64,000 nucleotides of DNA from Bradyrhizobium sp. SZCCT0153 (GTDB lineage: Bacteria; Pseudomonadota; Alphaproteobacteria; Rhizobiales; Xanthobacteraceae). Both the position numbers and the translations under genes were made by a program. Positions 27,240 to 36,860 of this stretch are shown here, in pieces. The stretch lies in NCBI RefSeq assembly GCF_018129995.1, contig NZ_JAFCKS010000002.1, positions 310,001 through 374,000 on the forward strand. The letters are read 5' to 3'. Every line of letters starts with the position of its first letter. Positions within the stretch are counted from its first letter, which is position 1. Below the pieces are notes generated by a model. It made no database searches and had not been told where the DNA came from. It was given only the letters and a program-made list of their open reading frames with translations.

Positions 27240-28235
27240 ATGATCGAAATGCCGCCGCTCCAGTTCGCGCAGACGAACGGAATCCGCATGGGCTACTACG
27301 AGGCGGGCCCGGCCGATGACAAGCCGCCGATCGTGCTGTGCCATGGCTGGCCCGAGCTCGCCTTTTCCTGGCGTCACCAGATCAAGGCGCTGAGCGAGGC
27401 CGGCATCCGGGTGATCGCGCCGGACCAGCGCGGCTATGGCGCGACCGACCGGCCGGAGCCGGTCGAAGCGTATGACATAGAACATCTGACAGGCGATCTC
27501 GTCGGACTGCTCGATCATCTCAACATCGATAAGGCGATCTTTGTCGGTCACGACTGGGGCGGCTTCATCGTCTGGCAGATGCCGCTGCGGCACATCGACC
27601 GGGTCGCCGGCGTGGTCGGCATCAATACGCCCCATACCAACCGCGCCTGGGCCGATCCGATCGAGCTCCTGCGCGCGCGCTTCGGCGACAAGATGTACAT
27701 CGTGCAGTTCCAGGACCCGGCGCGTGAGCCTGACAGGATCTTTGGCAGCCGCGTCGAGCAGACCTTTGACGCCTTCATGCGCAAGCCGGCGCCGCGCCCG
27801 GCAGATGCTCCGGCGGAGGAAGTCGTCGCTGGTGTCGGTGCCTCGCCGCGGCTGAACCTGGCATTCCCGCAAATGATCGCGGGCTATGATGCCAAGCACG
27901 ATCCCCGGACGCCGATCCTGTCGGCGGAGGAGAAGAAAGTGTTCGTCGATGCCTTTACCAGGACCGGATTCACCGGCGGCATCAACTGGTATCGCAACAT
28001 GTCGCGCAACTGGGTGCGCTCCGAGGGGCTCGATCATACGGTGCGCGTGCCGTCGTTGATGATCATGGCCGAGAATGATGCGGTGCTGCCGCCGTCGTCC
28101 GCCGATGGCATGGAGAAATTCATTCCCGATCTGGAAAAGTACCTGGTCCGCGACAGCGGCCATTGGACGCAGCAGGAGAAGCCTGAGGAGGTCAGCGCCA
28201 GGCTGATCGAATGGCGTAGAAGGCGGTTCGGCTAA
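27240..28235 (+). CDS. Alpha/beta hydrolase, epoxide-hydrolase-like
   Basis: The product is 331 residues from the ATG at 27240; a GTG at 27234 is an alternative. The pattern is that of soluble epoxide hydrolases: the oxyanion motif HGWPELAFSW, nucleophile Asp105 in GHDWGGFIVW, acid in MAENDAVLPP and His in GHWTQQEKPE. A cap region lies between residues of about 130 and 240, where two tyrosines normally activate the epoxide. It follows the acyltransferase after 10 bases and precedes the CYP102-type P450, a logical pairing if the P450 makes fatty-acid epoxides. Confidence 0.85.
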   Translation: MIEMPPLQFAQTNGIRMGYYEAGPADDKPPIVLCHGWPELAFSWRHQIKALSEAGIRVIAPDQRGYGATDRPEPVEAYDIEHLTGDLVGLLDHLNIDKAIFVGHDWGGFIVWQMPLRHIDRVAGVVGINTPHTNRAWADPIELLRARFGDKMYIVQFQDPAREPDRIFGSRVEQTFDAFMRKPAPRPADAPAEEVVAGVGASPRLNLAFPQMIAGYDAKHDPRTPILSAEEKKVFVDAFTRTGFTGGINWYRNMSRNWVRSEGLDHTVRVPSLMIMAENDAVLPPSSADGMEKFIPDLEKYLVRDSGHWTQQEKPEEVSARLIEWRRRRFG

Positions 28236-28237
28236 TT

Positions 28238-28337
28238 CGTCATTGCGAACTCGTCATTGCGAGGAGCGAAGCGCCGAAGCAATCCAGACTGCTCCGCGGA
28301 TATATTTCTGGATTGCTTCGCTTCGCTCGCGATGACG
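28238..28337. repeat. Palindromic repeat family A, copy 1
   Basis: The element has outer arms GTCATTGCGA / TCGCGATGAC and inner arms GAAGCAATCCAG / CTGGATTGCTTC around a variable centre. The start of the arm is duplicated (GTCATTGCGAAC then GTCATTGCGAGG). It lies between the epoxide-hydrolase stop and the P450 start. Three further copies are at 36764, 42749 and 46878. Confidence 0.85.
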
Positions 28338-28364
28338 ACATTGAGGCAGGGGGACTACATTTCG

Positions 28365-31300
28365 ATGTCATCCAAGAACCGTCTGGATCCGATCCCGCAG
28401 CCGCCGACCAAGCCGGTGGTCGGCAACATGCTGTCGCTGGACTCGGCCGCCCCCGTGCAGCACCTGACGCGGCTTGCGAAGGAGCTGGGCCCGATCTTCT
28501 GGCTCGACATGATGGGCTCGCCGATCGTCGTCGTCTCCGGCCATGATCTCGTCGACGAGCTCTCCGACGAGAAGCGGTTCGACAAGACGGTGCGTGGCGC
28601 GCTGCGGCGCGTGCGCGCGGTGGGCGGCGACGGACTGTTCACGGCCGACACCCGGGAGCCGAACTGGAGCAAGGCGCACAATATCCTGCTCCAGCCCTTC
28701 GGCAACCGCGCCATGCAGTCCTATCATCCGAGCATGGTCGACATCGCCGAGCAGCTCGTCAACAAATGGAAACGGCTCAACGCCGACGACGAGATCGACG
28801 TGGTCCACGACATGACGGCGCTGACGCTGGACACGATCGGCCTGTGCGGCTTCGACTACCGCTTCAATTCGTTCTACCGGCGCGACTACCATCCCTTCGT
28901 CGAGTCGCTGGTGCGCTCGCTCGAAACCATCATGATGACCCGCGGCCTGCCGTTCGAGCAGATCTGGATGCAGAAGCGGCGCAAGACGCTGGGCGAAGAC
29001 GTCGCTTTCATGAACAAGATGGTCGACGAGATCATCGCCGAGCGGCGCAAGAGCGCGGAAGCGATTGACGACAAGAAGGACATGCTGGCCGCGATGATGA
29101 CCGGCGTCGACCGCTCGAGCGGCGAGCAGCTCGACGACGTCAACATCCGCTACCAGATCAACACGTTCCTGATCGCGGGCCACGAGACCACCAGCGGCCT
29201 GCTGTCCTGCACCCTCTATGCGCTGCTCAAGCACCCGGACATCCTGAAGAAGGCCTATGACGAGGTCGACCGCGTCTTCGGCCCTGATGTCAATGCGAAG
29301 CCGACCTACCAGCAGGTGACGCAGCTCACCTACATCACGCAGATCCTCAAGGAGGCACTGCGGCTGTGGCCGCCGGCGCCCGCTTACGGTATCTCGCCGC
29401 TCAACGACGAGACCATTGGCGGCGGCAAGTACAAGCTCCGGAAGGCCACGTTCACCACCATACTGGTGACGGCGTTGCATCGCGATCCCTCTGTCTGGGG
29501 ACCGAACCCCGACGCCTTCGACCCCGAGAATTTCAGCCGCGAGGCGGAAGCCAAGCGGCCGATCAATGCCTGGAAGCCGTTCGGCAACGGCCAGCGCGCC
29601 TGCATCGGCCGTGGCTTCGCCATGCACGAGGCCGCGCTCGCACTCGGCATGATCCTCCAGCGCTTCAAGCTGATCGATCACCAGCGCTACCAGATGCACC
29701 TGAAGGAAACGCTGACGATGAAGCCGGAGGGCTTCAAGATCAAGGTGCGTCCGCGCGCCGATCGCGAGCGCGGCGCCTATGGCGGGCCCGTAGCGGCGGC
29801 TTCGGCGCCGAAGGCGCCGCGTCAGCCGACCGCGCGTCCCGGCCACAACACGCCGATGCTGGTGCTTTACGGCTCCAACCTCGGCACCGCCGAGGAACTC
29901 GCGACGCGGATGGCCGACCTTGCCGAGATCAACGGCTTTGCCGTGCAACTCGGCCCGCTCGACGATTACGTCGGCAAGCTGCCGCAGGAGGGCGGCGTGC
30001 TGATCATCTGCGCCTCCTATAACGGCGCGCCGCCGGACAATGCGACGCAGTTCGTCAAATGGCTCGGCGACGATCTGCCAAAGGATGCCTTCGCCAATGT
30101 GCGCTATGCCGTGTTCGGCTGCGGCAACAGCGACTGGGCGGCGACCTATCAATCGGTGCCGCGTTTCATCGACGAGCAATTGTCGGCGCATGGCGCGCGC
30201 GCAGTCTATCCGCGCGGCGAAGGCGATGCGCGCAGCGATCTCGATGGCCAGTTCCAGAAATGGTTCCCGGCGGCCGCGCAGGTCGCGACCAGGGAATTCG
30301 GCATCGACTGGAATTTCACCCGCACCGCCGAGGACGATCCGCTCTACGCGATCGAGCCGGTGGCGGTGACCGCGGTCAACACCATCGTAGCCCAGGGCGG
30401 CGCGGTGGCGATGAAGGTGCTGGTCAATGACGAGCTGCAGAACAGAGGTGGGTCCAATCCGTCCGAGCGTTCGACGCGTCACATCGAGGTGCAGCTGCCG
30501 TCCAACATCACCTACCGCGTCGGTGATCATTTGAGTGTCGTTCCGCGCAATGACCCGACACTGGTGGATTCGGTCGCCCGCCGCTTCGGCTTCCTGCCGG
30601 CAGACCAGATCAGGCTTCGCGTCACTGAGGGCCGCCGTGCGCAATTGCCGGTCGGCGATGCCGTGTCGGTCGGCCGCCTGCTCAGCGAGTTCGTCGAGCT
30701 GCAGCAGGTGGCGACACGAAAGCAGATCCAGATCATGGCCGAGCACACCCGCTGTCCGGTCACCAAGCCGAAGCTGCTGGCCTTCGTCGGTGAGGAAGCA
30801 GAGGCGGCCGAGCGCTACCGAACCGAGATTCTGGCGAGACGCAAATCGGTGGTCGACCTGCTGCTCGAATACCCGGCCTGCGAATTGCCGTTCCACGTCT
30901 ATCTGGAGATGCTCTCGCTGCTGGCGCCGCGCTACTACTCGATCTCGTCCTCTCCGTCGGTCGACGCGTTACGTTGCAGCGTCACCGTCGGCGTGGTCGA
31001 GGGGCCGGCCGCCTCCGGGCGCGGCACTTACAAGGGCATCTGCTCGAACTATCTCGCCAACCGGCGCACGGGCGATGCGATCTACGCCACCGTGCGCGAG
31101 ACCAAGGCCGGCTTCCGACTCCCGGATGATTCGTCCGTGCCGATCGTCATGATCGGCCCGGGCACGGGACTGGCGCCGTTCCGCGGCTTCCTCCAGGAGC
31201 GCGCCGCGCGCAAGGCGAAGGGCGCCACGCTCGGCCCGGCCATGCTGTTCTTCGGCTGCCGCCATCCTGATCGGGATTTTCTCTACGCGGACGAGCTGAA

Positions 31301-31598
31301 GGCGTTCGCGGCCGATGGCGTCACCGAGCTGTTCACGGCCTTCTCGCGCGCAGATGGACCAAAGACCTACGTGCAGCACGTGCTCGCCGCGCAGAAGGAC
31401 AAGGTCTGGCCGCTGATCGAGCAGGGCGCCATCGTCTATGTCTGCGGCGACGGCAGCAGGATGGAGCCCGACGTGAAGGCGGCCCTCGTCGCGATCCACC
31501 GCGAGAAGAGCGGCAGCGACGCCGTGGCGGCTGCGCGCTGGATCGAGGAGATGGGCGCGACGAACCGGTATGTGCTGGACGTCTGGGCGGGAGGGTGA
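28365..31598 (+). CDS. Self-sufficient cytochrome P450-reductase fusion, CYP102 (P450 BM3) type
   Basis: The product is 1077 residues, similar to P450 BM3. Residues 1 to about 465 are the P450 domain: oxygen-activation helix AGHETT at 271-276, ExxR in LKEALRLWP, and heme ligand Cys413 in PFGNGQRACIGRG. Residues of about 500-640 are a flavodoxin-like FMN domain (LVLYGSNLGTAEELA). The rest is a ferredoxin-reductase FAD/NADPH module (RYYSISSSP, GTGLAPFRGF, YVCGDGSRM). Family members hydroxylate or epoxidise medium- to long-chain fatty acids with NADPH. The ATG at 28365 follows GGCAGGGGGAC. Confidence 0.94.
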   Translation: MSSKNRLDPIPQPPTKPVVGNMLSLDSAAPVQHLTRLAKELGPIFWLDMMGSPIVVVSGHDLVDELSDEKRFDKTVRGALRRVRAVGGDGLFTADTREPNWSKAHNILLQPFGNRAMQSYHPSMVDIAEQLVNKWKRLNADDEIDVVHDMTALTLDTIGLCGFDYRFNSFYRRDYHPFVESLVRSLETIMMTRGLPFEQIWMQKRRKTLGEDVAFMNKMVDEIIAERRKSAEAIDDKKDMLAAMMTGVDRSSGEQLDDVNIRYQINTFLIAGHETTSGLLSCTLYALLKHPDILKKAYDEVDRVFGPDVNAKPTYQQVTQLTYITQILKEALRLWPPAPAYGISPLNDETIGGGKYKLRKATFTTILVTALHRDPSVWGPNPDAFDPENFSREAEAKRPINAWKPFGNGQRACIGRGFAMHEAALALGMILQRFKLIDHQRYQMHLKETLTMKPEGFKIKVRPRADRERGAYGGPVAAASAPKAPRQPTARPGHNTPMLVLYGSNLGTAEELATRMADLAEINGFAVQLGPLDDYVGKLPQEGGVLIICASYNGAPPDNATQFVKWLGDDLPKDAFANVRYAVFGCGNSDWAATYQSVPRFIDEQLSAHGARAVYPRGEGDARSDLDGQFQKWFPAAAQVATREFGIDWNFTRTAEDDPLYAIEPVAVTAVNTIVAQGGAVAMKVLVNDELQNRGGSNPSERSTRHIEVQLPSNITYRVGDHLSVVPRNDPTLVDSVARRFGFLPADQIRLRVTEGRRAQLPVGDAVSVGRLLSEFVELQQVATRKQIQIMAEHTRCPVTKPKLLAFVGEEAEAAERYRTEILARRKSVVDLLLEYPACELPFHVYLEMLSLLAPRYYSISSSPSVDALRCSVTVGVVEGPAASGRGTYKGICSNYLANRRTGDAIYATVRETKAGFRLPDDSSVPIVMIGPGTGLAPFRGFLQERAARKAKGATLGPAMLFFGCRHPDRDFLYADELKAFAADGVTELFTAFSRADGPKTYVQHVLAAQKDKVWPLIEQGAIVYVCGDGSRMEPDVKAALVAIHREKSGSDAVAAARWIEEMGATNRYVLDVWAGG

Positions 31599-31628
31599 TT
31601 GTTGGTCCGACCGTGCTAAAGCTCTCGC

Positions 31629-32303
31629 ATGATTCCCTGGGAAAAGATCGATACCGCGAAAATCCCCGGCTCCGACGAGGAGCTCCGCCTGATGCGGCGC
31701 GGCAAGGAGTTTTCCATCAAGCTCGGCACCAACGAGTTGATGAACAACCGACTGTCGGGCTCGGAAGCCGCACTCGCGACGCTTGCGGCGAAGCAGATCG
31801 AGACGGTCGCAAAACCTGTCGTTCTCATCGGCGGCCTCGGCATGGGTTTTACGCTGCGCGCGGCGCTCGCCGTGCTGGGAGGCAAGGCGAAGATCGTGGT
31901 GTCCGAGCTCGTGCCGGCGGTGGTCGCCTGGGCGCGAGGCCCGATGGCGCAGGTTTTTGGCGATAGCCTCGATGATCCCCGGGTGAGCATCCGGGAGACC
32001 GACGTCGGTGAAATCATCCGGGCGCAACGCTCGACCTTCGACGCGATTCTCCTCGACGTCGACAATGGGCCGGAGGGACTGACCCGCAAGGGCAATGACG
32101 CGCTCTATAATGCGAGCGGATTGAAGGCGGCGAAGACCGCGCTGCGGCCGGGCGGGGTGCTGGCTGTCTGGTCCTCTGGGCCCAACCCTGCATTCACCAA
32201 GCGGCTTGGAAGCGCCGGCTTCGACGTCAACGAGGTCAATATCCGCGCCACCGGCAGGGGTGGCGGCGCGCGTCATGTGATCTGGATGGCGAAAAAGAGC
32301 TAG
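31629..32303 (+). CDS. Spermidine-synthase-like SAM-dependent methyltransferase fold protein
   Basis: The product is 224 residues with a Rossmann SAM-binding pattern: VVLIGGLGMGFTLRAAL (motif I), ELVPAVVAWARG (acidic loop) and FDAILLDVDNGPEGL (motif IV). This set is typical of spermidine-synthase-like proteins annotated as class I methyltransferases. The catalytic residues of true aminopropyltransferases cannot be confirmed, so I give only the fold. It follows the P450 by 30 bases on the same strand and may share its transcript. Confidence 0.7.
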   Translation: MIPWEKIDTAKIPGSDEELRLMRRGKEFSIKLGTNELMNNRLSGSEAALATLAAKQIETVAKPVVLIGGLGMGFTLRAALAVLGGKAKIVVSELVPAVVAWARGPMAQVFGDSLDDPRVSIRETDVGEIIRAQRSTFDAILLDVDNGPEGLTRKGNDALYNASGLKAAKTALRPGGVLAVWSSGPNPAFTKRLGSAGFDVNEVNIRATGRGGGARHVIWMAKKS

Positions 32304-32332
32304 GCCGCCTGCGCAGTCCCCAGTTCGATCCG

Positions 32333-32797
32333 TCAGAACATCGTGTTGCTGTTGGCGGGAATTTCGGGGACGGCCTGGACGACGTCCCAGTGTTCCACGA
32401 TCTTGCCGTTCTCCAGCTTGAAGATGTCGACAATCGCATTGCCCCTGGTGCCGGGTTCGCGAACCGCGTGAACGTGCAGGATGACGTAGTCGCCATCCAC
32501 GAAGCTGCGCTTGATCTCGCTGTGCGAGTTCGGGAATTTCTCGCGCAGGAAGCCGATGAACTTTCGGAAGCCGTCCGGACCGTCGGCCGCGTTCGGATTG
32601 TGCTGGACGTAGCGGTCGCCGACATAGGCGAGGGCAGCATCGGCGTCCTTCTGGTTGAGGCCCTTCTCGTAGAAGGCAAGCACGGCGGCGCGGTTGGCTT
32701 CTTCCTGCGCGCTGGCGGCGATCGCGGCGCCGTTGCCGAGGGACAGCATGAGAATGGAAGCCGCAATCATTGCGACGGACCGGACGATGAGACGCAT
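32333..32797 (-). CDS. Exported SnoaL/NTF2-like protein
   Basis: The product is 154 residues. The N-terminus MRLIVRSVAMIAASILMLSL with GNGAAIAASA is a signal peptide, probably cleaved near AIAASA. The rest matches the SnoaL-like NTF2 fold: AVLAFYEKGLNQKDADAALA, a VGDRYVQHNP strand, FPNSHSEIKRSFVDGDYVILHVHA and KIVEHWDVVQAVP. Such small cone-shaped proteins include polyketide cyclases and many of unknown function. It is convergent with the methyltransferase-fold gene and separated from the next minus-strand gene by 125 bases. Confidence 0.8.
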   Translation of the reverse strand: MRLIVRSVAMIAASILMLSLGNGAAIAASAQEEANRAAVLAFYEKGLNQKDADAALAYVGDRYVQHNPNAADGPDGFRKFIGFLREKFPNSHSEIKRSFVDGDYVILHVHAVREPGTRGNAIVDIFKLENGKIVEHWDVVQAVPEIPANSNTMF

Positions 32798-32922
32798 GTG
32801 AGCTCCGAGAGGCCGCGGCCTCTGTCTTGCGATTGAGGGAGGCCTGTATAGCTTTCGTGCCGGCCTGCGTTAAGAGAGTAACCGGAAGCTCACATGGTCA
32901 CCGCGAGGAGACCTCCGCCGGT

Positions 32923-33837
<915 letters not shown>

Positions 33838-33927
33838 GGATGCGTTCCCTCGGCTTTTGATCGATTGTGTATCGCACGGTTTCCCGCCGCAATGAAGCAT
33901 GCGCGACACCGCGCCGCCGCTTGCCGG

Positions 33928-33956
33928 TTGACCGGCACCTCGCAACGGTGTGGTAT
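33928..33956 (+). promoter_or_regulatory. Possible promoter of the PHA synthase operon
   Basis: TTGACC (33928-33933) and TGGTAT (33951-33956) are 17 bases apart, within the divergent region in front of the PhaE-like gene. The -10 match is weak. Confidence 0.3.
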
Positions 33957-34003
33957 GACGGAAAAAGAAGGGCGTCGAAGCTCTCGATTTCAGGAGGACG
34001 CCG

Positions 34004-34387
34004 ATGACCGACAAGACCAACGACCCGGTCGCCATGTGGCAGAAGATGATGGGCGAGATGGAGAAGGGCTTCAACTCCTTCGCCAACCAGGCCATGTCGT
34101 CGCCCGAGTTTTCACAAGCCATGAACCGGGCCGGCGGCGTTGCTGCAGGTGCTCAGAAGCAGCTTGGCGAGCTCATGGAGAAGTATCTGGTCTCGATGAA
34201 CCTGCCGAGCCGGGAGCAGGTCACGGCCCTTGCGGAACGGCTGCAATCCATCGAAGCCCAGGTCGGCGAGATGAAGTCGATGCTGAGCCAGATGGCGGCG
34301 AGTTCCGGCATCTCGCAAGGCCTCGACGGGGCGCCGAAGCCGCCGCGGACGAAGCGTCCGCCCTCGGAAAACGGAGGGCAGACATGA
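34004..34387 (+). CDS. Short PhaE-like subunit of class III PHA synthase
   Basis: The product is 127 residues, mostly amphipathic helix: MTDKTNDPVAMWQKMMGEME, then FNSFANQAMSSPEFSQAMN, YLVSMNLPSREQVTALAER and a coiled-coil-like LQSIEAQVGEMKSMLSQMA, with a basic proline-rich tail. The LPSREQV...L..RL..IE pattern is the C-terminal hallmark of PhaE/PhaR-type synthase subunits. Classic PhaE is about three times longer, so this is a compact version. It overlaps the PhaC start by four bases and has an AGGAGG ribosome site. It probably binds PhaC and raises its activity or granule association. Confidence 0.72.
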   Translation: MTDKTNDPVAMWQKMMGEMEKGFNSFANQAMSSPEFSQAMNRAGGVAAGAQKQLGELMEKYLVSMNLPSREQVTALAERLQSIEAQVGEMKSMLSQMAASSGISQGLDGAPKPPRTKRPPSENGGQT

Positions 34388-35466
34388 ACGCGCCGGCGGG
34401 ACTTGATTTGGCGTCGATCCCGGAGCGCATCCAGTCCGAGGTGCAGCGCGCGATCCAGCGCAGCATCAAGGGCGTCGAATATTTTTCGACCTCCGGGCCC
34501 ACCCTCGGCTCGACGCCGAAGGACGTGCTGCATTCGCGCGGCACGATGAGCCTCTATCACTACCGGCCGATGTCGGACGAGATCTACCGCGTGCCGGTGC
34601 TGATCGTGATGGCGACCACCAACCGCGGCTACATTCTCGACCTCGTGCCGGGCCAGAGCTTCATCGAGTTCCTCTTGAAGCGCGGCTACGACGTCTACAT
34701 GCTGGACTGGAGCGCGCCGCGGCCGGAGGAAAAGAGCCTGCGGATGGAAGACTATGTCCTCGACTTCATCCCGGACTGCGTCCGCCGCGTGCAGCAGGAT
34801 TCCGGCGAGCAGGACGTCTCGGTGATCGGTTACTGCTTCGGTGGCGTGCTGTCGTTGCTCTACGGCTCGATCTTCATGGACGGGCCGATGAAGAATTTGA
34901 TCTGCTTCACCACGCCGATCGACTTCCGCGAGATGAAGCTGTTCTCGAATTTCTCCGACCGCCGTTATTTCGACGTCGACCGCCTCGTCGACAGCGTCGG
35001 CAACGTGCCGCCGGAGATGATCCTGTCGTCGTTCGAGATGCTGCGCCCGGCCTCGCGCGCGGTGAGCCAGATCCAGCTCTGGGAAAACATCTGGAACGAC
35101 GAGTTCGTCAAATCCTACCGGATGTTCGACCGCTGGGCGACCGACACGCTGCCGCTGGCTGGCGAATATTTTCGTACGATCACCAAGGACCTGATGTGGG
35201 ACAACAAGCTGTTCAACGACACCATGTCGGTTGGCGGCCGCGCGGCGAAGCTCGCGAACATCAAGGTGCCGTTCCTGCATGCGGTCGCCGAGCACGACCA
35301 CATCGTGCCCTATGACGCCGCAAAGCACCTGATCGCCAAGATCGGATCCGGGGACAAGGAAGAGGTGATGCTGAAGGGCGGTCACGTCTCGCTCGTCGCC
35401 GGCGCCAATGCGGTGAAGCGGCTGTGGCCGAAACTGGATTCCTGGCTTGGGAAGAGATCGACATGA
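34384..35466 (+). CDS. phaC: Class III poly(3-hydroxyalkanoate) synthase
   Basis: The product is 360 residues, the size of class III PhaC and much shorter than class I enzymes. It polymerises 3-hydroxyacyl-CoA into polyester granules. The lipase-like box is GYCFGG with nucleophile Cys151; the acid is Asp305 (AEHDHIVP) and the general base His334 (GGHVSLVAG), in the order and spacing expected. Other segments are YHYRPMSDEIYRVPVLIV and YDVYMLDWSAPRPEEK. It overlaps the PhaE-like gene at its start and the acetyltransferase gene at its end, four bases each. The genome may carry further phaC copies, as Bradyrhizobium usually does. Confidence 0.9.
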   Translation: MNAPAGLDLASIPERIQSEVQRAIQRSIKGVEYFSTSGPTLGSTPKDVLHSRGTMSLYHYRPMSDEIYRVPVLIVMATTNRGYILDLVPGQSFIEFLLKRGYDVYMLDWSAPRPEEKSLRMEDYVLDFIPDCVRRVQQDSGEQDVSVIGYCFGGVLSLLYGSIFMDGPMKNLICFTTPIDFREMKLFSNFSDRRYFDVDRLVDSVGNVPPEMILSSFEMLRPASRAVSQIQLWENIWNDEFVKSYRMFDRWATDTLPLAGEYFRTITKDLMWDNKLFNDTMSVGGRAAKLANIKVPFLHAVAEHDHIVPYDAAKHLIAKIGSGDKEEVMLKGGHVSLVAGANAVKRLWPKLDSWLGKRST

Positions 35467-36056
35467 GCGAGCAGCGTTCCTATCCGCGTCACGTCAAGAC
35501 CGATGCCGGAGATATCGAGATCCGCCTGATGTCGCCCGCGGACGAGGCCGCCGTGCTCGCCTTCGGCAAGGGCCTGCCGACCCACGATCTCCTTTTCCTG
35601 CCTCGCAACATCAGCGAGCCAAAAGTGCTCTCGGCCTGGGTCAAGGAGATCGAGCGCGGCGCGATCACGAGCCTGCTCGCGGTGAAGGACGGCAAGGTCG
35701 TCGGCTGCGGCACGCTGGTGCGCGATCCTCACTCCTGGTCGCCCCATGTCGGCGAGATCCGGATGGTCGTCTCGCTCGACGTGCGCGGGAAGGGGGTGGG
35801 GCGGGCGTTGTCGCAGGAGACCTTTGCGCTCGCGCTCGGCGCCGGCCTCGAAAAGCTCTCGGTCCAGATGACGGTCGACCAGCAGGCGGCGATTGCCGTG
35901 TTCGAAAGCCTCGGCTTCAAGGCCGAGGCGCTGCTGCGCGACCACGTCCGGGACGTCGACGGCAAGACGCACGACATCGTCGTGCTCGGCCACAACATTG
36001 CGCAGGTCCAGGCACAGATGGAAGCCTATGGGCTTCCGGGCGCCGTCCAGCACTAG
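35463..36056 (+). CDS. GNAT-family N-acetyltransferase
   Basis: The product is 197 residues. The acetyl-CoA binding pattern is IRMVVSLDVRGKGVGRALSQ (Q/RxxGxG/A), preceded by LLAVKDGKVVGCGTLV and followed by QAAIAVFESLGFKAEA. The ATG at 35463 overlaps the phaC stop (ATGA), so it is produced together with the synthase. The acceptor is unknown; a protein or small amine is possible. Its coupling to PHA synthase is notable, since acetyl-CoA is the precursor of PHB. Confidence 0.87.
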   Translation: MSEQRSYPRHVKTDAGDIEIRLMSPADEAAVLAFGKGLPTHDLLFLPRNISEPKVLSAWVKEIERGAITSLLAVKDGKVVGCGTLVRDPHSWSPHVGEIRMVVSLDVRGKGVGRALSQETFALALGAGLEKLSVQMTVDQQAAIAVFESLGFKAEALLRDHVRDVDGKTHDIVVLGHNIAQVQAQMEAYGLPGAVQH

Positions 36057-36137
36057 GTTCCCAGCGGGGCCCGACTGGCTACGAAGGCACCATATTGCCT
36101 ACCCTGAAGGCTGTTCACGATTTCGTGATATCGCAGC

Positions 36138-36180
36138 GCAATATGAATATTGCATCGCACAATTAGCTATGCCATATAAG
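36138..36180 (+). promoter_or_regulatory. Palindromic operator and possible promoter of the phasin gene
   Basis: GCAATAT and ATATTGC form a perfect inverted repeat with a 2-base centre at 36138-36153. It touches a -35-like TTGCAT (36150-36155), and TATAAG follows at 36175-36180 with a long spacing of 19. The flanks hold further TCGCA/GCGCA half-like sites. Phasin genes are commonly repressed by PhaR bound at TGC-rich palindromes, which this may be. Confidence 0.45.
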
Positions 36181-36246
36181 CAGTGCCCCGGGCCAATGAG
36201 GACGGGGTGAGCCCATAGCTCAACCAATGAGGATGGAGAAAACCCC

Positions 36247-36702
36247 ATGACCACCGAAACCAACACCGCTTTCGAGGGCTTCAAAGACGCTTTCAAGAAC
36301 ATCCAGAACCTGGAAGTTCCCGAGGCTGCCCGCGAATTCGTCAAGAAGTCCGCCAGTACCGCCAAGGATCGTGCTGCCGAAGTGTTCGCTGGCTCCGAGC
36401 GCGTGACCGCCGCCGTCGAGAACGCGGTGACCGAGTCCGTCACTGAAGCCGGCAAGATCAGCCGCAACATCCAGCAGGCGATCTTTGAGGACGCCGAGGC
36501 GTTCTTCTCGGGCATCGACAAGCTGGCGTCCGCCAAGTCGTTCAGCGAAGCCGTCGAGATCCAGTCCAGCCTGCTCCGTGCACGCGGCGAAGCCTTCGTC
36601 TCGCGCGCCAAGGCGACCACCGACTATCTCGGCAAGCTCGCCACCAACGGTGCGAAGTCCGCTCAGGACAATTTTGCCAAGGTCTACAACAAGACCGCCT
36701 GA
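36247..36702 (+). CDS. Phasin family protein
   Basis: The product is a 151-residue helical, alanine-rich protein without signal peptide. The phasin pattern is clear: FKDAFKNIQNLEVPEAAREF at the start, then AVEIQSSLLRARGEAFVSRA and a C-terminal TTDYLGKLATNGAKSAQDNF. Phasins coat PHA granules and control their number and size. It has its own upstream region with a palindrome and is followed by a terminator, so it is a single-gene unit next to the PhaC operon. The ribosome site is GGATGGAGAAAACC. Confidence 0.9.
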   Translation: MTTETNTAFEGFKDAFKNIQNLEVPEAAREFVKKSASTAKDRAAEVFAGSERVTAAVENAVTESVTEAGKISRNIQQAIFEDAEAFFSGIDKLASAKSFSEAVEIQSSLLRARGEAFVSRAKATTDYLGKLATNGAKSAQDNFAKVYNKTA

Positions 36703-36728
36703 TCTGTCTGGACGAGAAACTGAATTTG

Positions 36729-36756
36729 AGGCCCGCTTCGGCGGGCCTTGTTTTTT
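36729..36756 (+). terminator. Rho-independent terminator of the phasin gene
   Basis: AGGCCCGC (36729-36736) and GCGGGCCT (36741-36748) form an 8-base-pair stem closed by a TTCG tetraloop, followed by TG and TTTTTT. Confidence 0.85.
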
Positions 36757-36763
36757 GCCTTGC

Positions 36764-36844
36764 CGTCATTGCAAACGAAGCGAAGCCATCCGGACTCTTT
36801 CTGCGGAACGATTCTGGATTGCTTCGCTTCGCCTGCAATGACGG
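36764..36844. repeat. Palindromic repeat family A, copy 2
   Basis: The outer arms are CGTCATTGC / GCAATGACGG. The inner right arm CTGGATTGCTTC is intact, while the left inner arm is diverged (GAAGCCATCCGGAC). It follows the phasin terminator and precedes the DUF445 gene. Confidence 0.8.
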
Positions 36845-36860
36845 GTACTGTGATGCAGTC

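Noticed and set aside
28238-28337. The repeat clusters considered as CRISPR
   Set aside because: The copies are single palindromes kilobases apart, not regularly spaced direct repeats with spacers, and no cas gene is present.
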